Assembly (NCBI RefSeq): GCF_002632465.1
Contig: NZ_NIBS01000005.1
Location: forward strand, 62,001 to 126,000
Origin: Xenorhabdus budapestensis
GTDB taxonomy: Bacteria > Pseudomonadota > Gammaproteobacteria > Enterobacterales > Enterobacteriaceae
Length of the DNA: 64,000 bases
Reading direction: 5' to 3'
Under the pieces are notes generated by a model. The model made no database searches, had not been told where the DNA came from, and saw only the letters and a list, made by a program, of their open reading frames with translations. How positions within the stretch are numbered: position 1 is the first letter of the stretch; every line of letters begins with the position of its first letter. This document shows positions 18,993-27,989 of the stretch, piece by piece. Made by a program: the position numbers and the translations under genes.

Positions 18993-19514
18993 TTACTTAC
19001 CTTTCAGCAGCTGCATGATATCTTCCTGCTCTTCTTCTTCACTGTCACCACCTTCCGGCTCAATACCCAACTGTTCCATCAGAGCATCAATACGATCAAG
19101 CATACTATCGACATAAGCATTCTCTTCCTGAGAGAGTTTTTCATCCTGCTCAAGGCGTATCAGCAAGCTATCCAGACGCTCATCATTTTCCAGCATTTTC
19201 AGTTCTTCCTGCGCTGATAAACGAGGTTTTGGCGTTGCTTTAGGCTTCTCTGCTACTGGTTTTTTTACTGCTATTTTTTCGCCGATGATCAAAGGAATCG
19301 GCGCTTTACTACCGATACGAGGATCTCGTTCCTGCTTTGTGCCAGACTGTTTTTTCTGACTACTATTATCCTGGTGACGGCTACCAGCTGGATTACCACG
19401 CTGTCTTTTCTGGCGTTTACGCTCACGTCCTTCAGAGTTCAACTCTTCACGACTTTTTCTTTTTTGCTTACCCGCTGACGTTTTTACAGGGGATTTTTTG
19501 TTTAATTGACTCAT
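18993..19514 (-). CDS. yihI: Der GTPase-activating protein YihI
   Basis: The ATG at 19514 gives 173 residues (E. coli 169). The N-terminal half is very basic (KQKRKSREELNSEGRERKRQ) and the C-terminal half very acidic, ending SEEEEQEDIMQLLKGK. RDPRIGSKAPIPL is the conserved centre. In E. coli YihI stimulates the Der (EngA) GTPase and slows late 50S ribosome maturation. An upstream in-frame start at 19541 adds nine residues without family support. hemN follows. Confidence 0.9.
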   Translation of the reverse strand: MSQLNKKSPVKTSAGKQKRKSREELNSEGRERKRQKRQRGNPAGSRHQDNSSQKKQSGTKQERDPRIGSKAPIPLIIGEKIAVKKPVAEKPKATPKPRLSAQEELKMLENDERLDSLLIRLEQDEKLSQEENAYVDSMLDRIDALMEQLGIEPEGGDSEEEEQEDIMQLLKGK

Positions 19515-19662
19515 AGCTTGTGACTCAACTCGTGTTATCAAAATATTTTCGGCGGAATCTAACAGAATCCACTTATAACATCCAACGTCATTTACTTATT
19601 CTTTCGAGTTCGGCTAATATTTCAGATTACCTTAACTTAAGTATTACGAGCATCAATTCTCT

Positions 19663-21138
19663 ATGCGTTTCTTCGATACTTCTTATCGCATACCTCTGTA
19701 TCTTTGGTGCATTGGTTATGCTGTCTTATGGATAGTAGCAAGTTATTCACTGGATCCGACTGTTCCGTATGATGCTGTAGAAGCCTTAAACTGGGGCATA
19801 AATGGAGAATGGGGATCCCCGAAAAATCCGTGGCTGGTAGGCACTGTGATGTTACCAGCGATCTATATTAGTCATATTTCTCTCAGCTTTTACTGGTATT
19901 TCACCCATTTTGTTGCCATTGCCATAGGCATGCTTGGCGTCTGGCGTCTGGCCTTCCGGTTAACAGGTAAAGTTGAGTTAGCCTGGCTTGCCATGCTGAC
20001 ACTCAATCTGTCTGGTATCATCAATTTCGATATCATTCCTTATAACGATAATTACCTGTTGGTGATGTTGTGGCCGTGGTCACTGTTGTTCTTCCTGAAA
20101 GCCATTGATGACCATCCGAAATGGTGGCTGGCATTCGCATTAGCGGCAGGGCTGGCGACAATGGGCAAATATTCTTCACTTGCAATCGTTGGTTCAGTCT
20201 TTTTGCTCTCCCTGTTTACTCCCAAAGTACGGTGCCAATATCGGGAACCACTCTTTTATCTCGCCATTGTATTGTGGCTTATACTGATATTACCCAACGT
20301 CTGGTGGCTGATACATAACGATTTTTCTGCATTTAAATGGGTAGACTCCCAAATCGAGCATAGATTTAATCTGCATACTACACGCGCGGTACTTTCGGTG
20401 TTCTATCCCCTCATCATCGTGGGAGTGATTACTTATCTGTCAGGCGGAAAAATTGGCTGGCCAAAGCAACAATCCAACAGGCTGATTAATATCGTTATTC
20501 TGTTACCCCTGTTGATTATCTATGCCTGGTTCTCTTTTAATCAGGGTGGACGGATGACCGAATGGCTCCAGCCATTCATGGCGGTAGCACCTGCACTACT
20601 GGTAGGTTCGATAATTGTACCTCCCCATAAATCCTTACTGGGAATATTACGAGGGTTGGCCTTGTTTGGTGTGCTGGTTCTTATTGGCTATACCAGTGTC
20701 ATGCTGGCAAATGTTCGGGAAGCTGGCGAAAAGTTTGAAGGGATAAAAACCTTTACCAGCCAACTTGATCAGCGCTGGAATGAATTGTATTCAACACCAC
20801 TGCATTACGTTGGAGGAAAATATCTGCATCAATGGCTGACGTTTTACAGTCATTATCGCCCTCAAACCATACAGCCGTGGGAAATAGACAATGGTGCACC
20901 GCCCAATATATACAACCGCCACATTAAAGAGAACGATATTGTAAAATATGGTGCTTTGCTGGTAGGAGAAAGGGGAACAGATTGTTCACAGGAGACCTTT
21001 CAACAAACACTGATAACCTGGCCTGAATTAACGATCAGCCACAAAGAAGAATTTACGTTTCAAGCTCAGCCAAGTGCGGAAGCTGAGATCGTCTGCATCG
21101 GCTTTGTTGCTCCCAAAAACAGTCAACATCTTCAATAA
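19663..21138 (+). CDS. GT39-type membrane glycosyltransferase (PMT_2/ArnT-like)
   Basis: The 491-residue integral membrane protein has about ten helices. Its first loop contains DPTVPYDAVEALNWG, the position where GT39/GT83 enzymes carry a catalytic acidic pair. NLSGIINFDIIPYNDNYLLV resembles PMT-family segments. A hydrophilic C-terminal domain of about 140 residues follows. Such enzymes transfer a sugar from a polyprenyl-phosphate donor on the periplasmic side, often to lipid A or glycoproteins. Acceptor and donor cannot be told here. No arn-type neighbours are present; a bidirectional terminator separates it from adeP. Confidence 0.75.
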   Translation: MRFFDTSYRIPLYLWCIGYAVLWIVASYSLDPTVPYDAVEALNWGINGEWGSPKNPWLVGTVMLPAIYISHISLSFYWYFTHFVAIAIGMLGVWRLAFRLTGKVELAWLAMLTLNLSGIINFDIIPYNDNYLLVMLWPWSLLFFLKAIDDHPKWWLAFALAAGLATMGKYSSLAIVGSVFLLSLFTPKVRCQYREPLFYLAIVLWLILILPNVWWLIHNDFSAFKWVDSQIEHRFNLHTTRAVLSVFYPLIIVGVITYLSGGKIGWPKQQSNRLINIVILLPLLIIYAWFSFNQGGRMTEWLQPFMAVAPALLVGSIIVPPHKSLLGILRGLALFGVLVLIGYTSVMLANVREAGEKFEGIKTFTSQLDQRWNELYSTPLHYVGGKYLHQWLTFYSHYRPQTIQPWEIDNGAPPNIYNRHIKENDIVKYGALLVGERGTDCSQETFQQTLITWPELTISHKEEFTFQAQPSAEAEIVCIGFVAPKNSQHLQ

Positions 21139-21153
21139 TCTTCTAGTTACCGC

Positions 21154-21191
21154 AAAAAAGCCTGAAAGTGAGTATACCGTCAGGCTTTTTC
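21154..21191. terminator. bidirectional terminator
   Basis: AAAAAAGCCTGA and TCAGGCTTTTT form a stem with A and T tracts on both sides, between two convergent genes. It can terminate both the glycosyltransferase and adeP. Confidence 0.85.
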
Positions 21192-21226
21192 TTCTCAACA
21201 CAACATCAGATTAGACAGCATTGTGT

Positions 21227-22564
21227 TTAATGGGCATCCACAAACACCATTTTCAATATAAACAGTAAAGTAACGACAATAACGCAAGAGCCAATTTCAC
21301 GCCATTTCCCTGTTCCCAGTTTCATAGCGCAATAAGCAATAAATCCCAATGCGATACCTTCGGTAATAGAAAAGCTGAATGGCATCATAACAGCGGTAAT
21401 AAATGCCGGGACGGATTCAGTCAGATCATTCCATTTCACCCGTGTCAGGCTGGATGTCATTAGAACCCCCACATAAACCAGCGCACCTGCTGTGGCATAA
21501 GCAGGAACCATACTAGCCAATGGAGAAATAAACATCACCAACAGGAATAAAATACCGACAACAACGGCAGTTAATCCGGTACGCCCACCAACAGAAACAC
21601 CAGAAGAACTCTCTATATAAGCGGTTACCGAAGAAGTTCCGATATAAGAGCCAGCCACTGAGCTGATACTGTCAACATACAGAGCCTGATTCATCCGCGG
21701 GAATTTACCATTATTGTCAGCAATACCGGCTTTATCGGTTACACCAATCAACGTACCGGACGAATCAAACAGGTTTACCAGCATAAAAGAAAAAATAACC
21801 CCTACTAACGCGATATCCAGAGCTCCTTTCACATCAACATTACCAACAACACTCATTACACTGGGTGGCAGATCAAAAATACCCTGATATTCCACATACC
21901 CCATCATAAACCCGATCCCCGTCGTTATTACGATGGAAAGCAATACCGCTGCATGAAAATTACGTGCTGCTAAAATGGCAATGATAAAAAAGCCCAATGT
22001 ACCCAACAGTACATTGTGGGAAGCAAAATTGCCGATGGAGACGATCGTATCTGGATTCGATACGATAATGTCGGCATTTTTCAACCCCATCATGGCAATA
22101 AAAAGCCCGATACCGCTGGTAATACCGACGCGCAAACTCACAGGGATATTAGCTATCATCCAGTAACGGATACGGAAAACAGTCAGGATAAACAATCCTA
22201 CTGCACCCCAAAAAATCGCCCCCATTGCAACCTGCCATGAAATACCCATAGCACCGACTACGACAAAAGCAAAAAAAGCATTCAGTCCCATCGCGGGAGC
22301 AACAGCAATCGGTAAATTTGCCGTTATTCCCATCATAATACTGCCAAATGCAGCGATGAAGCAGGTAGTAACAAATACGGCTTTGATATCCATTCCTGCA
22401 ACAGACAAAATTTGTGGATTCACAAAGACGATATAAACCATGGTTAGAAAGGTTGTAAGCCCAGCGATCATTTCGGTACGAATTGTCGTGCCATGTTCCT
22501 CTAATTTAAACACGCGCTGAAGTAAACCCTGACGATTTACAGAGCCAGAATTGAGTGTGCTCAT
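21227..22564 (-). CDS. adeP: adenine permease (NCS2 / AzgA family)
   Basis: From the ATG at 22564 the protein has 445 residues, the same as E. coli AdeP (PurP/YieG), and aligns throughout. Matches include VFKLEEHGTTIRTEMIAG, TFLTMVYIVFVNPQIL, APAMGLNAFFAFVVV, NLFDSSGTLIGVTDKAG and the end ILKMVFVDAH. It is a proton-coupled high-affinity adenine importer with 14 membrane segments. An in-frame TTG 18 bases upstream lacks family support. A PurR-like sequence lies upstream. Confidence 0.92.
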   Translation of the reverse strand: MSTLNSGSVNRQGLLQRVFKLEEHGTTIRTEMIAGLTTFLTMVYIVFVNPQILSVAGMDIKAVFVTTCFIAAFGSIMMGITANLPIAVAPAMGLNAFFAFVVVGAMGISWQVAMGAIFWGAVGLFILTVFRIRYWMIANIPVSLRVGITSGIGLFIAMMGLKNADIIVSNPDTIVSIGNFASHNVLLGTLGFFIIAILAARNFHAAVLLSIVITTGIGFMMGYVEYQGIFDLPPSVMSVVGNVDVKGALDIALVGVIFSFMLVNLFDSSGTLIGVTDKAGIADNNGKFPRMNQALYVDSISSVAGSYIGTSSVTAYIESSSGVSVGGRTGLTAVVVGILFLLVMFISPLASMVPAYATAGALVYVGVLMTSSLTRVKWNDLTESVPAFITAVMMPFSFSITEGIALGFIAYCAMKLGTGKWREIGSCVIVVTLLFILKMVFVDAH

Positions 22565-22646
22565 TAATATTTTATTCCCCAAAAGATGAAGTTTTCGCCC
22601 TATCCTACAGGAAATCCGAACAAATCGTTATCCCTCAAGGCCCAAA

Positions 22647-22662
22647 AAGAAAACGATTGCCA
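22647..22662. promoter_or_regulatory. possible PurR operator upstream of adeP
   Basis: AAGAAAACGATTGCCA matches the PurR consensus ACGCAAACGTTTGCGT at 11 of 16 positions, with the central AAACGnTTGC intact. It lies 83 bp before the adeP start. Purine control would fit the gene; the match is by eye only. Confidence 0.35.
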
Positions 22663-22716
22663 TTAGTATAATCAATAAGTTATATAATAAACGAGCCTCA
22701 TTAAATTGACTCTGTT

Positions 22717-23268
22717 TTATGCGTTATTTTTGGATGGCATCATGTCAAGAATATCGGTGAAAATATCCGTCCATTCATCCTTACCAATCTCCATTAACCC
22801 AAAGAAACGTAGGACAAATGCCCCTTCTGTGGCCAGAAAAGCTAAGCGCGCCCGACGCCCTTCTTCCGTCGTTGTATCCAGATCCGCTATGCGCTGACTA
22901 TACCAAGCACGGCTTGACTCAAGATGTTCAGGTGTTTGAAGTAAAGCAGCCAGTAAACCTGCTGCTTTTGCAGATGACACTTCATCAGAGTGCTGGCTGG
23001 CCTCAACATGCGCACGTACCGCTGTCAACGGATCAGGATCTTCTCCGGCTATTGTGCGAAAATGCTCTTGGTAACTCAGTTCCCAACGTTCAAACATCGC
23101 ATCAATAAATGCGTCCTTCGTATTGAAACTGTACTGAACTCCACCCTTAGTGATCCCCACCGATTTTGCCACTGCATCAATAGTCAGAGCCGCAGCGCCA
23201 TGTGTTGTCACGATTCGTTCCGCTGCATCCAGCAAAACTTCCCGGTCAATTGTTCTACGTCGTCCCAT
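22717..23268 (-). CDS. smvR: TetR-family repressor of the SmvA efflux pump
   Basis: The 183-residue protein has an N-terminal TetR helix-turn-helix: ILL-like DAAERIVTTHGAAALTIDAV, AKSVGITKGGVQYSFNTKDA. A larger helical ligand domain follows. It is divergent from an smvA-type pump gene with 95 bp between starts. This matches the smvR-smvA arrangement of Klebsiella, where SmvR represses SmvA and its loss gives chlorhexidine and cationic biocide tolerance. The name rests on context and pump similarity. Confidence 0.75.
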   Translation of the reverse strand: MGRRRTIDREVLLDAAERIVTTHGAAALTIDAVAKSVGITKGGVQYSFNTKDAFIDAMFERWELSYQEHFRTIAGEDPDPLTAVRAHVEASQHSDEVSSAKAAGLLAALLQTPEHLESSRAWYSQRIADLDTTTEEGRRARLAFLATEGAFVLRFFGLMEIGKDEWTDIFTDILDMMPSKNNA

Positions 23269-23288
23269 CAGAGCCCCCCTTTTAATTC

Positions 23289-23340
23289 AATACGTATGTA
23301 TTTATAATGTTAGGACTCTGTGCCGTCAAGGCTTGAACAG
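23289..23340. promoter_or_regulatory. putative SmvR operators in the smvR-smvA gap
   Basis: Two dyads are visible: AATAC-GTAT-GTATT (23289-23302, perfect 5-bp arms) and TCAAG-G-CTTGA (23326-23336) flanked by CTGT and ACAG. Both lie between the divergent starts, where a TetR-type repressor normally binds. Which one is used cannot be told. Confidence 0.5.
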
Positions 23341-23363
23341 CACAAAATCCTTCAACCACATTG

Positions 23364-24872
23364 ATGAGTTCTCGCATGAAATCGAATATTCGCTGGCTCA
23401 TGCTGGCTGTCATTTCCAGCGCGCTTTTTCTAATCGTTATCGACATGACTGTTCTCTATACAGCCTTGCCTCGCCTGACACATGACCTGCGCGCTTCTTC
23501 CACCGAAAAACTGTGGATCATGAACGCCTATTCATTGACCATTGCTGGCCTGCTTCCCGGCACAGGAGCGTTAAGTGACCGCTTTGGAGCCAAGAAACTG
23601 TTTACTTCCGGGCTGGTTGTGTTCGGCATGGCATCACTTATCGCCGCGTTTGCTCCCAATCCCGGTACATTGATCAGTGCACGAGTGGTACTTGCCATTG
23701 GTGCAGCAATGATGATGCCCGCAACGCTGGCAATAGTCCGTCAGGCTTTTGAAGATCCGAATGAACGTGCTCTTGCCATCGGCATCTGGTCAGCCGTTGC
23801 TTCGGGAGGAGCTGCGCTTGGCCCCGTTATCGGTGGGATACTGCTCGAATATTACTGGTGGGGTTCTGTCTTCCTGATCAACGTTCCTATCGTCATCATC
23901 GCATTTATCTTTGCTCTGACCACCATTAACAAAAGTCAAAGTAATCCGAGCCGCTCATTTGACCTACTTGCTTCTATCCAAATCATGATTGGACTGATTG
24001 GCATTACCTTGGCTATCAAAGAAATTAGTAAACAAGCACCATCACTGGAAACTGCCATGATAGCCAGCGTCATCGGAATTGTTTTCATAGTTATGTTCGT
24101 TCGTCGGCAACGCCGTTCATCCGTACCAATTATCGACTTTAATCTATTACGTTCTTACGGTTTCGCCACCGGAGTCGCAACGGCTTTTGTTACCACAGCA
24201 GCCCTCGTGGGAGTGGAGCTTGTAATCAGTCAACGGCTTCAACTGGTGGTAGGCTTATCACCTTTACAAGCAGGATTGTTTATCCTACCTATTCCCTTAG
24301 CTTCTTTTGCTGCCGGGCCTTTGGCTGGTATTGCCATCCCCAAATTTGGCGCAGCAAGAATTATGTGGATCTCACTCATCTTTGCCGGACTTGGTATTTT
24401 TGGCTATCTCATCGGCTTCCAATCCGGCGTGTTAGTGCAAATAACTGCGTTTGCCATGATTGGGTTTGGCATCGGTGCCGCTATGACAGCAGCTTCTACA
24501 TCCATCATGTTCAATGCTCCTGAGCACAATGCAGGTACAGCCGCTTCAATTGAGGAAATTGCCTATGAATTTGGTGGATTGATTGGGATAGCCGTTCTCG
24601 GTAGCCTGATGGTAGCGATCTATACGGCATCATTTACCCTACCGGCCGATGTTGTCATACCAGAGTCTATACAGAGTGGCTCACTACAAAATAGTATTGA
24701 TGAGGCTCTTATCGTTGCAGAAAGTTTAAAAGGCGATGCGGCTCTATCACTGGCCCGTGCAGCAAAGCAGGCTTTTGATAGCTCAATTCTATCAGTTTTA
24801 ACCGTTGCGGGTGTAATGTTGCTGTTATGTGCTGTGGTGATTGTGTTTTTTGCAAGAAGGCAGCACGATTAA
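23364..24872 (+). CDS. smvA: SmvA-type MFS drug efflux transporter (DHA2, 14 TMS)
   Basis: The 502-residue protein has 14 predicted helices. Motif A is GALSDRFGAKKLF and the SmvA-like blocks are VIDMTVLYTALPRLT, ARVVLAIGAAMMMPATLAIVR, SGGAALGPVIGGILLEYYWW, GSVFLINVPIV and EEIAYEFGGLIGIAVLG. SmvA pumps expel quaternary ammonium compounds, methyl viologen, dyes and bisbiguanides by proton antiport. ATG 23364 is chosen; ATG 23376 (MKSNIRW) is also possible, and neither has a good ribosome-binding site. Confidence 0.82.
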   Translation: MSSRMKSNIRWLMLAVISSALFLIVIDMTVLYTALPRLTHDLRASSTEKLWIMNAYSLTIAGLLPGTGALSDRFGAKKLFTSGLVVFGMASLIAAFAPNPGTLISARVVLAIGAAMMMPATLAIVRQAFEDPNERALAIGIWSAVASGGAALGPVIGGILLEYYWWGSVFLINVPIVIIAFIFALTTINKSQSNPSRSFDLLASIQIMIGLIGITLAIKEISKQAPSLETAMIASVIGIVFIVMFVRRQRRSSVPIIDFNLLRSYGFATGVATAFVTTAALVGVELVISQRLQLVVGLSPLQAGLFILPIPLASFAAGPLAGIAIPKFGAARIMWISLIFAGLGIFGYLIGFQSGVLVQITAFAMIGFGIGAAMTAASTSIMFNAPEHNAGTAASIEEIAYEFGGLIGIAVLGSLMVAIYTASFTLPADVVIPESIQSGSLQNSIDEALIVAESLKGDAALSLARAAKQAFDSSILSVLTVAGVMLLLCAVVIVFFARRQHD

Positions 24873-24886
24873 CTATTATTAGAATC

Positions 24887-24925
24887 TGCCAAATTATTCG
24901 ATTCTTTCGGTCGAATAGTTTGGCA
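24887..24925. terminator. hairpin between convergent genes
   Basis: A 15-bp stem (TGCCAAATTATTCGA / TCGAATAGTTTGGCA, one mismatch that pairs as G-U in RNA) with a 9-base loop separates smvA from the convergent candidate immunity gene. No T-run is visible, but the stem is strong. Confidence 0.6.
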
Positions 24926-24958
24926 TCAAAAAGCATTTCAATATTAAATGACTTTCTT

Positions 24959-26164
24959 CTATTGACTATTTTTTCTGATCATTTTATGCCATGCCTGAAA
25001 ACAATGTAGTTCCTTAAGGTAGTGACTGTAATATTGGGTATTTAGCATAAAGAATGTCAGTAAAAAATCCACGGAGATAATACACAAAAAGACATTGCTA
25101 TAATCCAATACACCAGCAATGAATTTTAAACTTATCAGAGAGATAAAGAGTACCACAAAGAGATAGCGTGCTACAGTTAACATCCTGAACCCCAACGTTA
25201 TTCCCCTATGAGTTAATGAAATGGATAAGAAAGCAAATACTAAAGCCAATGCGACAATAAAAAATAAAATTGGCAAATCATTTTTGTTATCCAAATGAGA
25301 TAACAATATGAATGTAGTCATTACATAAGATTTAATTAGTAAAATAGTAGAAAATAATGTTATCAGTAATGCTTTTTTCGGAATACCAAAGTCCAATAAA
25401 TACCGATACTTATTTAATCTCTTTTCTGCCAGTAGACTAGCATCATTTTTTTCTACTCTTTGGTTAAGCGCATAACTTTCTCTAAGTGTATTATTAAGAT
25501 TGGTATTTAATACACAATATTGCCAAAAAATATTGAAGATATTTACTTTTTTCGAGCGGTTATGTAACTCAATAATATTCTCTTCTGCAATTCTAACTAT
25601 ATTTTTTTTCAGGATAGAGTTCTTTATTTTAAACCATAGGATTTTTCTCATAGCTTGAGAAAACGCTTCACTGTTAATGATTATCCTATTCGAGAGAAAA
25701 TTGAAAAAAACAATGGTCAACAAATACCATTCGTGGTGCATATAATAGACAAAGTAATCAAGCAGAATAAGAGTAATTGCCAAAATAATACTTAATGTGT
25801 TCAACCCATTCAGTGTTTTTAACGCAAAGAGATTTCCTCTGTAAGCATAAAGCGTCGATAACGAGATTATAGAAATGATAAATATACTGGCAGAACGTTG
25901 AAAACGCGCAACATCAGAAGAAAAATAAAAATTATAAAATACAAAAAATAATATTACATAAGAAACAGAAATCAGTATAGGAAACAAGGCCATCAATACA
26001 CTTTCTTCTGAAGAGCGATTGATAGTTATTTTATCTTTAAGTCTAACAGTATTTAGTTCATCCAACAGAGAGGAATCACTATTCTCAATTCTATCATCTG
26101 TATTTTTATACAAATGTATAATACTTCTGAGTTGCCTGTTTGTTAATATATTTTTTAAGTTCAT
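24959..26164 (-). CDS. multipass membrane protein, candidate immunity protein of the Hcp-linked effector
   Basis: I do not recognise the family. From the ATG at 26164 it has 401 residues: a hydrophilic N-terminus of about 55, then roughly eight hydrophobic segments. They start near MALFPILISVSYVILFFVF; the last is FLCIISVDFLLTFFML. The central soluble loop is basic (about residues 185-265). It is more AT-rich than its neighbours. It is the third gene of a minus-strand series hcp - effector - this gene. A multipass inner-membrane protein after a membrane-active T6SS effector is the expected form of a cognate immunity protein. This role is inferred from position only. Confidence 0.55.
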   Translation of the reverse strand: MNLKNILTNRQLRSIIHLYKNTDDRIENSDSSLLDELNTVRLKDKITINRSSEESVLMALFPILISVSYVILFFVFYNFYFSSDVARFQRSASIFIISIISLSTLYAYRGNLFALKTLNGLNTLSIILAITLILLDYFVYYMHHEWYLLTIVFFNFLSNRIIINSEAFSQAMRKILWFKIKNSILKKNIVRIAEENIIELHNRSKKVNIFNIFWQYCVLNTNLNNTLRESYALNQRVEKNDASLLAEKRLNKYRYLLDFGIPKKALLITLFSTILLIKSYVMTTFILLSHLDNKNDLPILFFIVALALVFAFLSISLTHRGITLGFRMLTVARYLFVVLFISLISLKFIAGVLDYSNVFLCIISVDFLLTFFMLNTQYYSHYLKELHCFQAWHKMIRKNSQ

Positions 26165-26293
26165 GTTATTTTCCAAATTTATTAAATCTTTATATTATTT
26201 TTATCTCTTTTTACTCCTTATTTCTGTAATCATCTTATAATAAGTTGAATATTCAAAATTTTCATACAAATTTCAGTAAAAAACACTTTTCCA

Positions 26294-27322
26294 TTAATAA
26301 CCATTTTGAAGATAACCTGCTGGTTTTTCATCCACAATAGAAAAAATTGCACCAATAGCATAGTTGACTGATTTAGCTATATTTTCAGGATTCCTAATGC
26401 TGCCAGTCATTCCACTTCCCAAAAATCCACCACCAGCAGAAAGAGAATTTATCAAGTGGTTTCGCAAAGTCCTATGAATTTCTTCTGTTGGATAATGTTT
26501 AGGATATTTTCCTCTTCTTATTGCATCTTTTATAGCCTGATTAGAAATGCCGGGATTGTTATGTCGTATAATCTCCTCTGTTAACCGTTTTCTTTCATGT
26601 CTTGGCATATTTTTCAACCATTCTGATGCATTACGGGAAGATGTAGACTTCATTATTCTGTAAGTATGGTAGGCTTCCTTTAAAGCTGCTGAACCAGAAG
26701 CGAGAGAGGTTATATCCAGCATTGTAGTCGTTGCAACATACCAATCCTGTGAATCTAACCAAGCAACATGCTCTATCCCTTCCTCACCATTACTAGTAAG
26801 TTGATAAACCCTATATATGCCATTTCCACATTGAAGAGAACTTGCAGCAGCACCGCTATAAGCCAAAACAGTAACTACTGAACTTGTCCCCATGGTAACT
26901 GGAACTGCTGCTGCTGAAAGAAATTCAACCGCTATAAATGCCAATGCAGAACCACACGAAAGCGCTGTTGATCCAATTTCCCATACCAAACTAGGCTCTG
27001 AAACCGTTTTTTTCAACTCTACTTCCGGAGCAACTGTCTCCGCCTCTAGATTAAAGATAATAATATGTGTTAACTCTGAAGTAGTTTGGTTTCTACGTCT
27101 TTTTGATGGTCTAACTAAATAACGCTTAGATAACCCATCCGAATAAATAATTCCAGCACCATAAAAATCACGGTGGCAATCCAATGCATCAGCAATAGCC
27201 TGAAAATCAATATTAGCAGCACTAGGATGTGTCATCCTCAACTGATGAGAGTACCGAAAATCGGGTAGCTTACTTTCATCAAATTCATCTCTTAGTTGTG
27301 ATGTAAGACTGTCAAATCGCAT
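26294..27322 (-). CDS. putative membrane-inserting T6SS effector linked to orphan Hcp
   Basis: The 342-residue protein has no signal peptide. An N-terminal soluble region (about 1-115) contains DFRYSHQLRMTHPSAANIDF and a basic patch RPSKRRRNQ. A hydrophobic, Gly/Ala/Ser-rich hairpin of about 50 residues follows (GSTALSCGSALAFIAVEFLS, later VVTVLAYSGAAASS), resembling glycine-zipper pore-forming segments. The C-terminal part is basic and helical (MPRHERKRLTEEIIRHN, AIRRGKYPKHYPTEEIHRTL). It lies 187 bp downstream of an orphan hcp and upstream of a multipass membrane gene. Together these suggest an Hcp-delivered toxin of the recipient inner membrane, by analogy with Tse4- or Ssp6-like effectors. 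No homology is claimed. ATG 27322 is preferred over GTG 27334. Confidence 0.55.
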   Translation of the reverse strand: MRFDSLTSQLRDEFDESKLPDFRYSHQLRMTHPSAANIDFQAIADALDCHRDFYGAGIIYSDGLSKRYLVRPSKRRRNQTTSELTHIIIFNLEAETVAPEVELKKTVSEPSLVWEIGSTALSCGSALAFIAVEFLSAAAVPVTMGTSSVVTVLAYSGAAASSLQCGNGIYRVYQLTSNGEEGIEHVAWLDSQDWYVATTTMLDITSLASGSAALKEAYHTYRIMKSTSSRNASEWLKNMPRHERKRLTEEIIRHNNPGISNQAIKDAIRRGKYPKHYPTEEIHRTLRNHLINSLSAGGGFLGSGMTGSIRNPENIAKSVNYAIGAIFSIVDEKPAGYLQNGY

Positions 27323-27509
27323 TTTAATCACCACTCATGATCACTTAGTAATTACACCAGTATCTAAATATATATATTGTTTTTCTTTTATTTCAAACAA
27401 AATAATTTACTTTGTTAAATTAATATTAAATAATACTTATCATCACTAAAGGTAAATTAATTATGTAAAAGTCACTCTGTTAATAATTTATATAAGTGGT
27501 TTATATAAC

Positions 27510-27989
27510 CTAATAAACTGTTTCTTCCCAAACACAATATCCTGATGTACCAGCGATATGATGTTGACAAACGATATCTTTATATTGAACAGCAACGACC
27601 TCTTCTGGTTGCCTATCATTATGGTTAACAGAATGTGGATATTGAAAATTAACATTTAATAACTTAGCATTTCTTAAATTAACAGAGTAATAACGCTCTT
27701 GCCCACCAGCTTGCGAAGTTCGATAAAAATCAAACATCAGATCCAGTTCTTCATTGTTTGAAATTGCCATCAATAGTAACGGTGATGACTTATCCAATGG
27801 CTTGACAAATTTAACTGGCTGGTGAGCAACGTTCTGTGCTCGAGAAACACCATGATTGAATTGTAATACAAAAACCTGATCTTCATGCCCTAACTGAAAT
27901 TTATTACCAATGGAATCTAATGTAGAACATCCTTGAGAAATCAAGCCTTGAAGTTTTCCTTTAATTGTCACATAAATCGAATTTGCCAT
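27510..27989 (-). CDS. hcp: Hcp tube protein of the type VI secretion system (orphan copy)
   Basis: The 159-residue protein is a typical enterobacterial Hcp: MANSIYVTIKGKLQGLISQG, CSTLDSIGNKFQLGHEDQVF, FNHGVSRAQNVAHQPVKFVK, DKSSPLLLMAISNNEELDLM and the end HIAGTSGYCVWEETVY. Hcp hexamers stack into the T6SS tube, and some carry small effectors in the ring lumen. No tss sheath, baseplate or ClpV genes are in the window, so this is an orphan hcp that must use an apparatus encoded elsewhere. The following genes fit an effector and immunity pair. Confidence 0.93.
   Translation of the reverse strand: MANSIYVTIKGKLQGLISQGCSTLDSIGNKFQLGHEDQVFVLQFNHGVSRAQNVAHQPVKFVKPLDKSSPLLLMAISNNEELDLMFDFYRTSQAGGQERYYSVNLRNAKLLNVNFQYPHSVNHNDRQPEEVVAVQYKDIVCQHHIAGTSGYCVWEETVY

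Noticed and set aside
19520-19735. 71-codon plus-strand ORF before the glycosyltransferase
   Set aside because: It overlaps the well-supported start at 19663 in another frame and has no family match.
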